Source: a virus
Virus record (IMG/VR): IMGVR_UViG_3300020451_001851
Location: 1-50,653 of that record
Strand: one strand, 5' to 3'
Length of the DNA stretch: 50,653 nt
Within the stretch, counting starts at the first letter, position 1; the number at the start of each line of letters is the position of its first letter. The position numbers and the translations under genes were made by a program. Under the pieces are notes generated by a model, which ran no database searches, was not told the DNA's origin, and worked only from the letters and a program-made list of their open reading frames with translations. Shown one piece after another: positions 19,104 to 26,277 of the stretch.

Positions 19104-20016
19104 GTACTTTCTCGTCTATAAAATATTGTAAATCTACATTCCATAAATCCTTACCGTAAAAAAGTATTTTTGGTATTATCTTCTTTGCACCTGCTCTATT
19201 GTGGGCAAATATTATTTGTAAGTTAGTAGGGTATTCTACCATCAATGCCCTGACGTTATGCCAGAGATAACTTAAGTTAGATTTGAATTTAGATCTTTTG
19301 TTATGGTTTTCTAGTTTTTCTATATTTGTTTCTGCTACAACAAACATATAAGAATCGAACTGCACACATCTATCCATCTCTCTCCTGAAGCGGTCGATGT
19401 CTTTGCCGAATGTGTGTCTGAAATCGTCTTGTGCTTTTCTATCTACAAATGTTTTAGAGTAAAGTTCTCCTCCAACAGTATAGTCTCCAAAGTCTAATTT
19501 GTTGTCTATAGCGTTCTTAAATTTAAGTGGAGCTTTCTCTCTGGTGTCTACAAAGATTTCTATCTCATCATGAGACTCTTCCCAGAAGTTTCGGGGCAGA
19601 GATTTTGTATAAAAGTTCTCTATTTCTAATTCTTGTAAAAAATTAGAATAGCTTCCCCATAATTTCTTATAGAGATTAATATTAGCCATTTCAGCTAAAT
19701 CATAATAAAGATTCGGTGGAGAGAGGCCAATCCCCTTATAAGAGAATTTATCTTGTGCTTTTGATTTAAGTAAAGCTTTGACATCTTTACTTGGGGCAGA
19801 ATTTACCCATTTTATAAAATTATCATAACTAGTAAAATTATCTCTAAAATACTGGTCATAATTTTTGAATGGAATTCTGTCATTTGTATATAAATCTCTT
19901 CTATCAAAATGTTTTACATAGTAATCACCTATAGTTAAAGCATGAGCTTTTAAATGAAGATGAAAACCTCTTCGGCTATCAAATTCTTTGCCACATTCTT
20001 TGCACTTATATTTCAT
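19066..20016 (-). CDS. ERCC4-type nuclease with N-terminal C2H2 zinc finger
   Basis: 316 residues. Cys5, Cys8, His21 and His25 form a C2H2 finger (KCKECGKEFDSRRGFHLHLK). Residues ~152-260 carry the XPF/ERCC4 nuclease signature: VDTRE (156-160), GDY (177-179) and VDRK (191-194), the last replacing the usual ERK. No helicase or HhH domain is present. The stop/start overlap (TAATG) with the gene upstream and the 38-nt overlap with terL tie it to packaging. A structure-selective endonuclease clearing branched DNA before packaging is a reasonable inference. The finger presumably guides DNA or partner binding. Confidence 0.8.
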   Translation of the reverse strand: MKYKCKECGKEFDSRRGFHLHLKAHALTIGDYYVKHFDRRDLYTNDRIPFKNYDQYFRDNFTSYDNFIKWVNSAPSKDVKALLKSKAQDKFSYKGIGLSPPNLYYDLAEMANINLYKKLWGSYSNFLQELEIENFYTKSLPRNFWEESHDEIEIFVDTREKAPLKFKNAIDNKLDFGDYTVGGELYSKTFVDRKAQDDFRHTFGKDIDRFRREMDRCVQFDSYMFVVAETNIEKLENHNKRSKFKSNLSYLWHNVRALMVEYPTNLQIIFAHNRAGAKKIIPKILFYGKDLWNVDLQYFIDEKVHGLEQRRTRISA

Positions 20017-21077
20017 TACAGTATTTCCTTTTTAGATATTCCAAGTATACGAGCTTTGTACTCATCCATGGTCTCAAGTCTATCAGCTTCGTCTTCAACG
20101 AGCTTATTTTGCATCTCTGCCATAAGGATCATACGATCTCGCTCTTCTTTCTCCTGAAACGCTTCGACGAGTGCTGCGATGCTACCATTTTCTTCTCCAC
20201 GGGCTTTTAATCGTGCTTGCCTACTTCCGTTAAGATCTTTTGTGAGTGATTCTATTCTTTTCTCACATTGGTTGAGTTCTTCACTAGTAGCTTTGATTAT
20301 TTCTGTTAGTCTTATAGTAATATTCTGCTCATTCTCAGAATCGTTGAGCATAGCATTAAGTTTATCGATTCTCTGTTGAATATGCTTTTGGCGTACATAG
20401 TTTGTACATACAGTGATATACAAGTTAAGCTCATCATTAGTTAAATCTGGCTTGTCCCATACAGTTCTGACATATTCACTCTCAAATAACTCTCTATCTG
20501 CTATAGTAGAGTATTGATTGATAAAATGTACGAATCTTGGACTTTTGAGATACAACAATAGCTTTTCGCACATTTTCTTTTGTTTTGTCTGTAATGTTAT
20601 TTCATCAAAGTTTTGACCAGCCCAGTCATTCACTTTTTTGATTGCTCTAGATAAGGACTTTGGGGGCGACCACTTATCATTTGTTAGCATTTCATTATCA
20701 TCGACTATCTCTGGACGATACTTTCTCAAAAACTCCATAGTCACTCTATGTTGCTGACTCAGAGGTTGTATTTCTCTATCCTTAAAAGTCAAACGAGCAA
20801 TTTCTAGCGCGTTCATTCCGCGCTCTATATTGTTGCTCATTAAAAATTGTTTTTGTTCTGTTGTTAAATCTATCTCTTCAACTTTGTCTACCAAAGTAGT
20901 TTTGTATGTCAAATCGCTTTTAATCAAGAATGCTCTGACAGCCCTACCTTGTTTTGACCTGCCATCCAAACTTTCATCACCAAACACTTTTTGGGTGATA
21001 TCTCTTAAATCTGGGTTTGATTTAAATAATTCTTCTATTTGTTGTTTTTGTTCTTCTGTCAATCTTACTTCACTCAT
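20016..21077 (-). CDS. Helical DNA-binding-like protein upstream of terminase, unknown
   Basis: 353 residues, almost all helical. The N-terminal ~60 residues (LTEEQKQQIEELF and RSKQGRAVRAFL) read like a helix-turn-helix module, and a similar LTTEQKQFLMSNN segment follows at ~70. Residues ~235-340 form a long charged coiled coil. It overlaps the sigma-like gene by ATGA and the ERCC4 gene by TAATG. Position next to terL makes a small-terminase or packaging-recognition role possible, but it is larger than usual TerS proteins and I do not recognise it. Confidence 0.65.
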   Translation of the reverse strand: MSEVRLTEEQKQQIEELFKSNPDLRDITQKVFGDESLDGRSKQGRAVRAFLIKSDLTYKTTLVDKVEEIDLTTEQKQFLMSNNIERGMNALEIARLTFKDREIQPLSQQHRVTMEFLRKYRPEIVDDNEMLTNDKWSPPKSLSRAIKKVNDWAGQNFDEITLQTKQKKMCEKLLLYLKSPRFVHFINQYSTIADRELFESEYVRTVWDKPDLTNDELNLYITVCTNYVRQKHIQQRIDKLNAMLNDSENEQNITIRLTEIIKATSEELNQCEKRIESLTKDLNGSRQARLKARGEENGSIAALVEAFQEKEERDRMILMAEMQNKLVEDEADRLETMDEYKARILGISKKEIL

Positions 21078-21754
21078 AGTATATCATTGTCCTCTATTAT
21101 TTTAATTGCTATTCTGTAAAATTTCTTTTTTAAATTAGATATTTGCTTATATCTTATTGTTTTTCTTTTAGTAGAATCTCCTTTGAAGCCAAATTTCTTA
21201 GCAACCTCTGTTTCATCCTTATGATCAATATAAAGCATAGCATATATAGCTTTATGACGCTCACTAAGCTGATCCATCACTAATTTATGCAACCTACTAG
21301 ATGATAACTTGTAATCTACTTGATCTTTAATAGATGAAGTGTTCAGAGTAGCAACCCCATCATCTAATGTTAACGGAAGCTTAATATTATACGCCCGTTC
21401 TTTCTTTTTCTTCCATTTGTCAAAATCAGCACATGTTCTATCCTGATCTCCACTCTTTGTCCAATCACACAATTTTCCGCCCATGTTATACTGACAGCGC
21501 AAACATGGTTTAGCAAAACTAGTGTAATTATTCCTGATCAGATTCTTTATCTGATTAGAGATAATCATAGAAGCCCAAGGTTTAAATGGGCGCGACTGAT
21601 CCCAAAGATGCCACTTATTATAAACGTGTAAGCGAATTATTTGACAAACGTCATCATAGTCTAACCATGCTAATGCGCTTAATTGCCACTTAGGTCTATA
21701 TTTTAATAAAAGTTGATCTAGATCTTCGCGTTTATCTTCAAACGCCTCCTTCAT
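21074..21754 (-). CDS. Phage sigma-like transcription factor with Cys cluster
   Basis: 226 residues. The N-terminal part (DYDDVCQIIRLHVYNKWHLW, then SMIISNQIKNLIRNNY) matches the helical pattern of sigma70 region 2. The C-terminal part (LSERHKAIYAMLYIDHKDET with KKFGFKG) matches region 4. Between them lie four Cys (PCLRC, LCDW, TCADF) that could bind zinc. This recalls divergent late sigma factors of large phages. It overlaps the zinc-ribbon gene by 17 nt. Likely role: directing RNA polymerase to late promoters of this cluster. Confidence 0.75.
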   Translation of the reverse strand: MKEAFEDKREDLDQLLLKYRPKWQLSALAWLDYDDVCQIIRLHVYNKWHLWDQSRPFKPWASMIISNQIKNLIRNNYTSFAKPCLRCQYNMGGKLCDWTKSGDQDRTCADFDKWKKKKERAYNIKLPLTLDDGVATLNTSSIKDQVDYKLSSSRLHKLVMDQLSERHKAIYAMLYIDHKDETEVAKKFGFKGDSTKRKTIRYKQISNLKKKFYRIAIKIIEDNDIL

Positions 21755-22106
21755 CTACATCTCGCATTCTTGATGAAGCACATTCTTGTTGAATCTGCTT
21801 AATCAAGGCATCTCCTTCAACATTGGTTGAAGCTGGTCTACTTTCATACTCTGGATTAGCATCCGCGGCAGTAGAGTTAGCTATTATATCTTTTAAAGTT
21901 GTTTTAGTTGAACTATAATCAACAGAAATATCCCTTTTTAACTTATCAACATCAATAGAATCAATACTAGATTCCTCTTCTGGCTCTTCAGCCACTTTAG
22001 CTTTAGTTATTCCTGCTAAATTATGCCCGCAACTAGAACAAAACTTAGGTTTACTTACTTCATAGAGTATTTTAAACCCGCACGACACACAAAACATTTT
22101 ATTCAT
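21738..22106 (-). CDS. Zinc-ribbon protein
   Basis: 122 residues. Two CxxC pairs near the N-terminus (FCVSCGFKI and KFCSSCGHNL) form a classic rubredoxin-like zinc ribbon; the rest is acidic and probably disordered. It sits between PhoH and the sigma-like gene and overlaps the latter, so a transcription-accessory role (partner of the sigma-like factor) is plausible but unproven. Confidence 0.75.
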   Translation of the reverse strand: MNKMFCVSCGFKILYEVSKPKFCSSCGHNLAGITKAKVAEEPEEESSIDSIDVDKLKRDISVDYSSTKTTLKDIIANSTAADANPEYESRPASTNVEGDALIKQIQQECASSRMRDVDEGGV

Positions 22107-22118
22107 AGCTTTATTTTA

Positions 22119-22790
22119 TTAATTTAAATTACTTTTTTCAATTTTTTCTACCAAATACCGTATAATCTTATCTCTCATCACATCATCTTTGGTAAACTCT
22201 AAATGATGTATGCCATAACTTTGACTCTCCTCATCACCAAATACTTCACAAAATCTAGCAAAACCCGTTTTCTTAATATCACTCTGCATTGTATCTCCAC
22301 ATATAAACAATGTACTATTTCTGCTTATTCTTGTTAGTATTGTAGTAAGTTCTTTTATAGTCATATTCTGAGCCTCATCTACAATCACAACTTTATCTCT
22401 CCATGTAGCTCCTCTCATAAAGTTAATTGGAGCTGCTTGGATGACTTGTTTCATTTCAATATGTTTTTTTTCTGCGGGACTCAGCAACTCCTGCAATTTA
22501 TCTTCTAACGGTCCAACATATGGTCCAAATTTATCATCCATCGTACCTTTCAGAAAACCCATCCCCTTGTCGGCACTTTCTGCCAAACTTCTCAGATATA
22601 AGATATTAAGCAGATTATCATCATAGTGTTTATATAATGCTGTATATATAGATAAAAAGGTCTTCGCTGTTCCTGCTGGCCCGCTTATAAAGACAACCCG
22701 CGTTTTTGGGTTTCTCATAACCTTATGAAATTCTGACTGCTTTTCTGTTAACTCAATGTGGCCCAAAGACCTGTTTTGCTTATATGACAT
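22119..22790 (-). CDS. phoH: PhoH-like ATPase
   Basis: 223 residues. Walker A GPAGTAKT at 37-44, Walker B with VIVDEAQNMT at 136-144, and CGDTMQSD further on, as in the PhoH family of SF1-related ATPases. Length is that of a single-domain PhoH. Common in phages; its exact role (RNA metabolism or stress) is unsettled. It is the first gene of the leftward late cluster, diverging from the rightward small-gene region. Confidence 0.93.
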   Translation of the reverse strand: MSYKQNRSLGHIELTEKQSEFHKVMRNPKTRVVFISGPAGTAKTFLSIYTALYKHYDDNLLNILYLRSLAESADKGMGFLKGTMDDKFGPYVGPLEDKLQELLSPAEKKHIEMKQVIQAAPINFMRGATWRDKVVIVDEAQNMTIKELTTILTRISRNSTLFICGDTMQSDIKKTGFARFCEVFGDEESQSYGIHHLEFTKDDVMRDKIIRYLVEKIEKSNLN

Positions 22791-22946
22791 ATATAGTTAA
22801 ATATTTTTACACATATTACGCTTTTGGTGGCAAGATGTTTATAGAATTCACCACCCCCCCGCCGATCTGCGGTCAAGTCATTTCTTCAAAATTCTCAGAA
22901 AACCCTCCCCTCTGCAAAAAAACTTTACTTTTTTTACCTTTAGCGC
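22791..22946. other. Divergent intergenic region between PhoH and small-gene cluster
   Basis: About 190 bp separate the leftward PhoH start from the rightward gene at 22982. It holds a short C-run (near 22850), the GTGTAA motif on the minus strand (22807-22812), and a T-rich stretch leading to the promoter of the first rightward gene. An in-frame start at 22784 for that gene would run through this region and is not favoured. I see no clear sigma70 promoter for phoH. Confidence 0.6.
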
Positions 22947-22981
22947 TTGCAATAAACAAAAAAGTGTGGTATACTTACTAC
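22947..22981 (+). promoter_or_regulatory. Leaderless-type sigma70 promoter
   Basis: TTGCAA (22947-22952), 17-nt spacer, TATACT (22970-22975), then 6 nt to the ATG at 22982. Transcription is expected to start at or next to the A of ATG. The upstream ~30 nt are almost identical to those before 24900. Confidence 0.85.
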
Positions 22982-23212
22982 ATGAAAAACAAAGAATTAA
23001 TAAATCGTTTAGGTAATGGAGTTGAGTTCACCGCACAGGGTGAGTGGTTTGTAGTCGCAGACACCGACTTTGAAAATGGTGTTGTGTGGGGTGTTGACCA
23101 AGACGGCGGTGAGCGCGAAGTCTCTATAGATTCTATAGATGACATAAGCGAAAGTTTAGCCGACATGGTAAGCCGTGACTGGTCGCCTATGCTCAACAAA
23201 TTGAGCATATAA
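22982..23212 (+). CDS. Small early protein, unknown
   Basis: 76 residues, acidic, with no Cys or membrane segment. The start MKNKELINRLG is fixed by the promoter whose -10 box ends 6 nt before this ATG. The sequence alternates short strands (GVEFTAQGEWFVVAD, NGVVWGVD) with acidic turns, suggesting a small beta fold. First gene of the rightward region; ends in a short A/T-rich gap before the next promoter. Confidence 0.75.
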   Translation: MKNKELINRLGNGVEFTAQGEWFVVADTDFENGVVWGVDQDGGEREVSIDSIDDISESLADMVSRDWSPMLNKLSI

Positions 23213-23240
23213 AAAAATAAAAAAAAAGATACTTTTACCC

Positions 23241-23274
23241 TTGACTTTTAACTTAAACTGTGGTATATTCAGAT
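23241..23274 (+). promoter_or_regulatory. Leaderless-type sigma70 promoter
   Basis: TTGACT (23241-23246), 17-nt spacer, TATATT (23264-23269), 5 nt to ATG at 23275. Confidence 0.8.
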
Positions 23275-23547
23275 ATGGAAAATAAGACTAAATCAAACAT
23301 CATCAAAAACAAGGACTGTGTACTTTACGCGAAAGCTCACATCTTCCCAGTCGGTCATGAGAACTACGGCAAGCGTTTGTTTCTTGATCGCGGTTCGCTT
23401 GCATACCTAGAAGCTAAGGCGGCTATGGGTCGGCTTAAGTCATCGGCTATCGGGTTCGTGTCATCTAAGTACTGGACCGATGCGATGGGCGAGGAGCTGC
23501 CACAAAAAGAAATAAATAGCATAATGATCGACGGCAGAGAATCGTAA
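23275..23547 (+). CDS. Small early protein, unknown
   Basis: 90 residues, basic, start MENKTKSNIIK. Mixed alpha/beta; a central FPVGHENYGKRLFLDRGS and a helix around EAKAAMGRLKS. The start is chosen because the promoter -10 box lies 5 nt upstream; an in-frame ATG 15 nt earlier would lie on top of the -10 box. Confidence 0.75.
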   Translation: MENKTKSNIIKNKDCVLYAKAHIFPVGHENYGKRLFLDRGSLAYLEAKAAMGRLKSSAIGFVSSKYWTDAMGEELPQKEINSIMIDGRES

Positions 23548-23565
23548 AAAAAAATAAAAAAGATC

Positions 23566-23599
23566 TTGCGTTTATATAAAAAATAGATTAAGCTTAGGT
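23566..23599 (+). promoter_or_regulatory. Leaderless-type sigma70 promoter
   Basis: TTGCGT (23566-23571), 17-nt spacer, TAAGCT (23589-23594), 5 nt to ATG at 23600. The -10 is weaker than its neighbours. Confidence 0.65.
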
Positions 23600-23902
23600 A
23601 TGAAAATAACTGATATAGAAATAAATGACAAAGTAACTTTCAAGCATGGCGATAACTTGGAGTTTGTTGACACTGGGGTTGTCTTCCATAAAGAGGAATA
23701 CAGCGACGGCTTCGAAGACCAGTGCATCTTGCACGTTGAAGTCAAAGAGATTCAAGAAGTTTTCGAGGTGATCGAGTCCGAGATCCTCGAGAGTTGGACA
23801 ATGGACGAAGAGCGTGAAGAGCTTTGCGCTTCTTATGAGAGAATGAAAATAAGCAACTATGGTCCTATGGTAGATAAACAAATAGCCGAAACTTTCCTAT
23901 AA
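23600..23902 (+). CDS. Small early acidic protein, unknown
   Basis: 100 residues, strongly acidic (many Glu and Asp), start MKITDIEINDKVTFKHGD, which reads like a small beta-barrel onset. C-terminal half helical (WTMDEEREELCASYERMK). Same MKI-start and beta onset as the proteins at 24935 and 26867, suggesting an old gene family. Confidence 0.75.
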   Translation: MKITDIEINDKVTFKHGDNLEFVDTGVVFHKEEYSDGFEDQCILHVEVKEIQEVFEVIESEILESWTMDEEREELCASYERMKISNYGPMVDKQIAETFL

Positions 23903-23915
23903 AAAAAACAAAAAA

Positions 23916-23939
23916 GATCTTGCGCTTCGGCGCAAGATC
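23916..23939 (-). terminator. UUCG hairpin embedded in a promoter; leftward intrinsic terminator
   Basis: GATCTTGCGC-TTCG-GCGCAAGATC is a perfect 10-bp stem. On the minus strand it is followed by a T-rich run, a textbook intrinsic terminator for leftward (antisense) transcription. On the plus strand the left arm contains the -35 box of the promoter for the gene at 23955. Confidence 0.85.
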
Positions 23940-23954
23940 GAGTATACTTAAATC
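23920..23954 (+). promoter_or_regulatory. Leaderless-type sigma70 promoter with hairpin in spacer
   Basis: TTGCGC (23920-23925), 17-nt spacer, TATACT (23943-23948), 6 nt to ATG at 23955. The -35 and most of the spacer lie inside the UUCG hairpin. Confidence 0.85.
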
Positions 23955-24185
23955 ATGAAAACAAAAGAACTTTTAAAAATCGAAGCAACAATTCAAGCAA
24001 CTGAAACCCTTGTTAAGTGGATCGCCCAAAGTGATCAGCTTTCTGAGAACGAAAAAAGCGAGGCTATACTTGAGCAAATGAGACGGCTCAATTCTCTCGC
24101 AGCCGAGACAAAAAACACAAACGAAAAACTTGGATTCTGGGCGAGGAAATTCAGCCCTGCCAAAAAACTAGAAATAACAAAATAA
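23955..24185 (+). CDS. Small helical protein, unknown
   Basis: 76 residues, start MKTKELLKIEATIQA, almost all helical with heptad-like Leu/Ile spacing and a basic C-terminus. Possibly a small coiled-coil binder; not recognised. Confidence 0.75.
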   Translation: MKTKELLKIEATIQATETLVKWIAQSDQLSENEKSEAILEQMRRLNSLAAETKNTNEKLGFWARKFSPAKKLEITK

Positions 24186-24188
24186 AAA

Positions 24189-24223
24189 CTTTCATTAACT
24201 TTAAATTCAACTATACTTAAATC
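24189..24223 (+). promoter_or_regulatory. Leaderless-type promoter with weak -35
   Basis: TATACT (24212-24217) and 6 nt to ATG at 24224, as in its neighbours, but the -35 region reads CTTTCA, so it may need an activator or be weak. Confidence 0.6.
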
Positions 24224-24472
24224 ATGAAAAAATTCTTTAATCAATTGTTCGACCAGTTCACTATCACTTGTCTAATCACAAACGCCTTTAATCTTTTCAT
24301 CTGCATGCTTGCAATAATGTTAGGTGAAGAATCTTGGCTGTCACTTAGAAAAAGCGTTCACGGTTTAACTGGTGGCACAATCTTGTTTATCATGTTTGGG
24401 CTTCCGTTAGTGTGGGCTTTCGTTATGGTGTGGCTGACTAGAGCAGCCGACAAACTAAACGGAGCTTCCTAA
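24224..24472 (+). CDS. Small membrane protein (two predicted TM segments)
   Basis: 82 residues. Two hydrophobic segments (residues ~14-34 and ~49-71) joined by a short charged loop; short basic N-terminus. Probably an inner-membrane protein. It is followed 2 nt later by the next start, so the two form a small operon. Confidence 0.75.
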   Translation: MKKFFNQLFDQFTITCLITNAFNLFICMLAIMLGEESWLSLRKSVHGLTGGTILFIMFGLPLVWAFVMVWLTRAADKLNGAS

Positions 24473-24474
24473 CA

Positions 24475-24705
24475 ATGTCAAAAACAGGCAGAGAAAAACT
24501 AAAGAGCTGGCGCGAGTCAGCTCAAAACTTTTTAAGAGAAACGCTAAACTCTAACATGACACCAAAAGAACGAAAGCAAGCTTGGGAATCCCTAACAGAA
24601 CCAAAACCGACATGGGAAACTTTTAAGATAATGTTAGGACATCACAGAGACCCTGACACTGTGCTAAAAAAATGGCGAGCGTGGAACTCCAAAAAATCCT
24701 CGTAA
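24475..24705 (+). CDS. Small basic helical protein; stop codon supplied by palindromic element
   Basis: 76 residues, basic and Trp-rich (KSWRESAQNFLRE, KKWRAWNSKKSS). It starts 2 nt after the membrane-protein stop with a weak GGAG upstream. Its TAA stop is the GTAA at the left edge of the first tripartite palindromic element, so the element sits exactly at the gene's 3' end. Confidence 0.7.
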   Translation: MSKTGREKLKSWRESAQNFLRETLNSNMTPKERKQAWESLTEPKPTWETFKIMLGHHRDPDTVLKKWRAWNSKKSS

Positions 24706-24781
24706 GTCGTTGATACTGAAGGAGTTACGCGGGCGCGGCATGCCGCCGTGGCTGTAACTCGTTGATAATCAAGTACTTACA
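24701..24781. repeat. Tripartite palindromic element, copy 1
   Basis: Left hairpin (arm GTAAGTCGTTGA, loop TAC, imperfect right arm), GC core containing GCGGCATGCCGC, right hairpin starting 52 bp after the left. It is followed by a conserved AAC/AAGTTTTTACG-type tail and the CTTGTCAA array. Both arms have changes at the positions that vary between copies (5, 8, 11). Confidence 0.9.
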
Positions 24782-24799
24782 GAACTTTTACGCAAAAGC

Positions 24800-24874
24800 T
24801 TGTCAAATAAAAAATCAAAAAAACTTGTCAAGAAAAAAAACAAAAAAAGTTGTCAAGTAAAAAACAATAAAAAA
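24800..24874. repeat. 25-bp tandem array of TTGTCAA plus A-tracts
   Basis: TTGTCAA(G) recurs at 24800, 24825 and 24850 at an exact 25-bp period, each followed by ~16 A-rich bases. CTTGTCAAG is a 9-bp palindrome, so it could be a dimer-binding operator in bent DNA. Similar single or double copies follow other palindromic elements (near 25930, 25957, 26778, 29740). Confidence 0.75.
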
Positions 24875-24899
24875 AAATTCTTTTTTTTACCTTTAGGGC

Positions 24900-24934
24900 T
24901 TGCAATAAACAAAAAAATACTGTATGCTTACATC
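24900..24934 (+). promoter_or_regulatory. Leaderless-type sigma70 promoter
   Basis: TTGCAA (24900-24905), 17-nt spacer, TATGCT (24923-24928), 6 nt to ATG at 24935; upstream region near-identical to that at 22947. Confidence 0.82.
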
Positions 24935-25201
24935 ATGAAAATAAATAAATCAGATCTTGAATGGTTCAATAACCCAGTAATCGAATTCACAAATGGCGAC
25001 AGAACTCACTGCATTGGTGAAGTGTTAGAGATCCATGACGATGAGCATGGTGTCTGGGTCGATGTCGATGTTGACCGCTCTATGAATATCGAAATCGATG
25101 TTTCTCGTGGTGTTGACCTTAAGGACATCACCGAGGTCATCGACCCAGAGGAGGCAGTTGAAAGGGGCTTGATCGATGAGTCGGTCGGGCTTCTATGCTA
25201 A
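24935..25201 (+). CDS. Small acidic early protein, unknown
   Basis: 88 residues, very acidic (EIHDDEHGVWVDVDVDRS), beta-rich, start MKINKSDLEWF fixed by the promoter. An in-frame ATG at 24800 would make the array of TTGTCAA coding for Lys/Asn and is not favoured. Confidence 0.75.
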   Translation: MKINKSDLEWFNNPVIEFTNGDRTHCIGEVLEIHDDEHGVWVDVDVDRSMNIEIDVSRGVDLKDITEVIDPEEAVERGLIDESVGLLC

Positions 25202-25220
25202 AAAAAACATAAATAAAAGT

Positions 25221-25255
25221 TTGCTTTTAAATAAAATCTGGATTATACTTAGATC
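25221..25255 (+). promoter_or_regulatory. Leaderless-type sigma70 promoter
   Basis: TTGCTT (25221-25226), 17-nt spacer, TATACT (25244-25249), 6 nt to ATG at 25256. Confidence 0.85.
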
Positions 25256-25600
25256 ATGAAAAACAACATTAAAAAAGATTCCGTCGAAGCCACTAAAATC
25301 GTAAAAATGACCGAGGCTGCCGCGTCCAAAGTTGAAACTATGGACATCCTTCGCGTCACGCATTTCCCAAATGAACATATCCGCCTTCAAGTTTCTTTGA
25401 TACTTTCAGATCTTGAGCGCGAGTTTAAGTTTTCATTTTCTGATCTTGATCGCGAGCGCTGCGGGAAGATCTTAGACAAGGCCCATCAGATCCACCTTGC
25501 TAAGGGCAAAAATGGCCTAGATCGCTTTGTAGATGCAGCTCGTCGCCGCTTCTATGACTACAGTGGCAAGGGTGTTGGAGGCATTTTTAATCAGCCTTAA
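25256..25600 (+). CDS. Small helical basic protein, unknown
   Basis: 114 residues, helical; VSLILSDLERE near residue 55 resembles ISLIVRDLNLE in the protein at 27061, so the two may be distant paralogues. C-terminal Gly-rich tail (DYSGKGVGGIFNQP). Followed by a strong intrinsic terminator. Confidence 0.75.
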   Translation: MKNNIKKDSVEATKIVKMTEAAASKVETMDILRVTHFPNEHIRLQVSLILSDLEREFKFSFSDLDRERCGKILDKAHQIHLAKGKNGLDRFVDAARRRFYDYSGKGVGGIFNQP

Positions 25601-25612
25601 AAACTTCACAGG

Positions 25613-25642
25613 CCCGTACCCGAAAGGGTGCGGGTTTTTTTT
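25613..25642 (+). terminator. Intrinsic terminator
   Basis: CCCGTACCC-GAAA-GGGTGCGGG (9 bp, one G-U) followed by eight T, 12 nt after the stop codon at 25600. Confidence 0.95.
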
Positions 25643-25651
25643 GTTGTGTTA

Positions 25652-25714
25652 GTCTAACAAAAACACAAAACTCTAACAAGACCACAAACTCTAACAAAAC
25701 CAAAACTCTAACAA
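25652..25714. repeat. Array of TCTAACAA units
   Basis: TCTAACAA occurs four times at 17-20 bp spacing (near 25653, 25672, 25690 and 25707) with A-rich linkers. A related set on the opposite strand lies near 28062-28105. Part of a 439-bp gene-free stretch (25601-26039) that otherwise holds a terminator, palindromic element copy 2 and a promoter. Confidence 0.6.
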
Positions 25715-25746
25715 AACGCAAAAACAAGTTAAATCAAAATAAACTC

Positions 25747-25827
25747 TGTAACTTGTTGATACTCAAGGAGTTACGAAGGCGCGGCATGCCGCCGCGGCCC
25801 TAAGTCCTTGATACTGAACGACATACG
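25747..25827. repeat. Tripartite palindromic element, copy 2
   Basis: Left hairpin from 25748 (loop TAC), core GCGGCATGCCGC, right hairpin from ~25800 (loop TAC), 52 bp apart. A third, solo hairpin lies at 25859-25885. The tail reads ACGCAAGTTTTTGCAAAAAG. Confidence 0.88.
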
Positions 25828-25858
25828 CAAGTTTTTGCAAAAAGTCGAAATCAATTCA

Positions 25859-25894
25859 TAACTCGTTGATACTCAACGGCTTACGCCGTTTTTT
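25859..25894 (+). terminator. Third hairpin of copy 2, overlapping an intrinsic terminator
   Basis: The arm TAACTCGTTGA pairs with TCAACGGCTTA, but AACGGC-TTAC-GCCGTT followed by TTTT (25875-25894) forms a competing terminator hairpin. The two structures share AACGGC and cannot coexist, so this may be a terminator whose folding is set by the first arm. Confidence 0.6.
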
Positions 25895-25900
25895 ACTTGT

Positions 25901-25937
25901 ATTTGATATTTGTCAATATATCCTGCAACCTGTCAAG
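25901..25937. repeat. ATTTG-x-TATTTG...CAACC motif, copy A
   Basis: A ~36-bp motif (ATTTGATATTTG then CCTGCAACCTGTCAAG). Related copies lie at 28340-28376 and 33063-33097, with shorter forms near 34162 and 34204. Each follows a palindromic element or lies in the candidate control region. Confidence 0.55.
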
Positions 25938-26004
25938 AAAAAAATAAAAAAATTTTGTCAAGCAAAAAAGTAAAAAAAATAAATAAAAAAATAAATAAAA
26001 TGCT

Positions 26005-26039
26005 TTGACTATCTTTTTAATCTGTGCTATACTCTGGGC
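26005..26039 (+). promoter_or_regulatory. Leaderless-type sigma70 promoter
   Basis: TTGACT (26005-26010), 17-nt spacer, TATACT (26028-26033), 6 nt to ATG at 26040. Confidence 0.85.
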
Positions 26040-26267
26040 ATGAAAAATTCACTTACTACTTCAGACATCAGGGATCTTACTAACGAGGGCATCGAATTCG
26101 GCGTTGACAATCGCGCCGTTAACGAGCTTCTCAATGAGGCGCAGGAGCGCGAAGAGTTCGAGGCGTGGCTTGACAGCCGCATGGACGATGCTCGCGCTCA
26201 CATGGACGCGAAATGGGCAAAGCAGGAGGAGCCTGATCTCCGCCTCGACGCGCTCACCGAGGGGTGA
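26040..26267 (+). CDS. Small acidic helical protein, GC-richer than neighbours
   Basis: 75 residues, helical and acidic (NELLNEAQEREEFEAWLDSR). Codons are noticeably GC-richer than the surrounding genes. Its 3' end shares a 12-bp direct repeat (CTCGACGCGCTC) with the structured tail that follows. Confidence 0.75.
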   Translation: MKNSLTTSDIRDLTNEGIEFGVDNRAVNELLNEAQEREEFEAWLDSRMDDARAHMDAKWAKQEEPDLRLDALTEG

Positions 26268-26277
26268 GTAGCTTGGG

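Noticed and set aside
22784-22981. Upstream in-frame start for the first rightward gene
   Set aside because: It would make the promoter coding; the -10 box 6 nt before the ATG at 22982 favours the shorter form.
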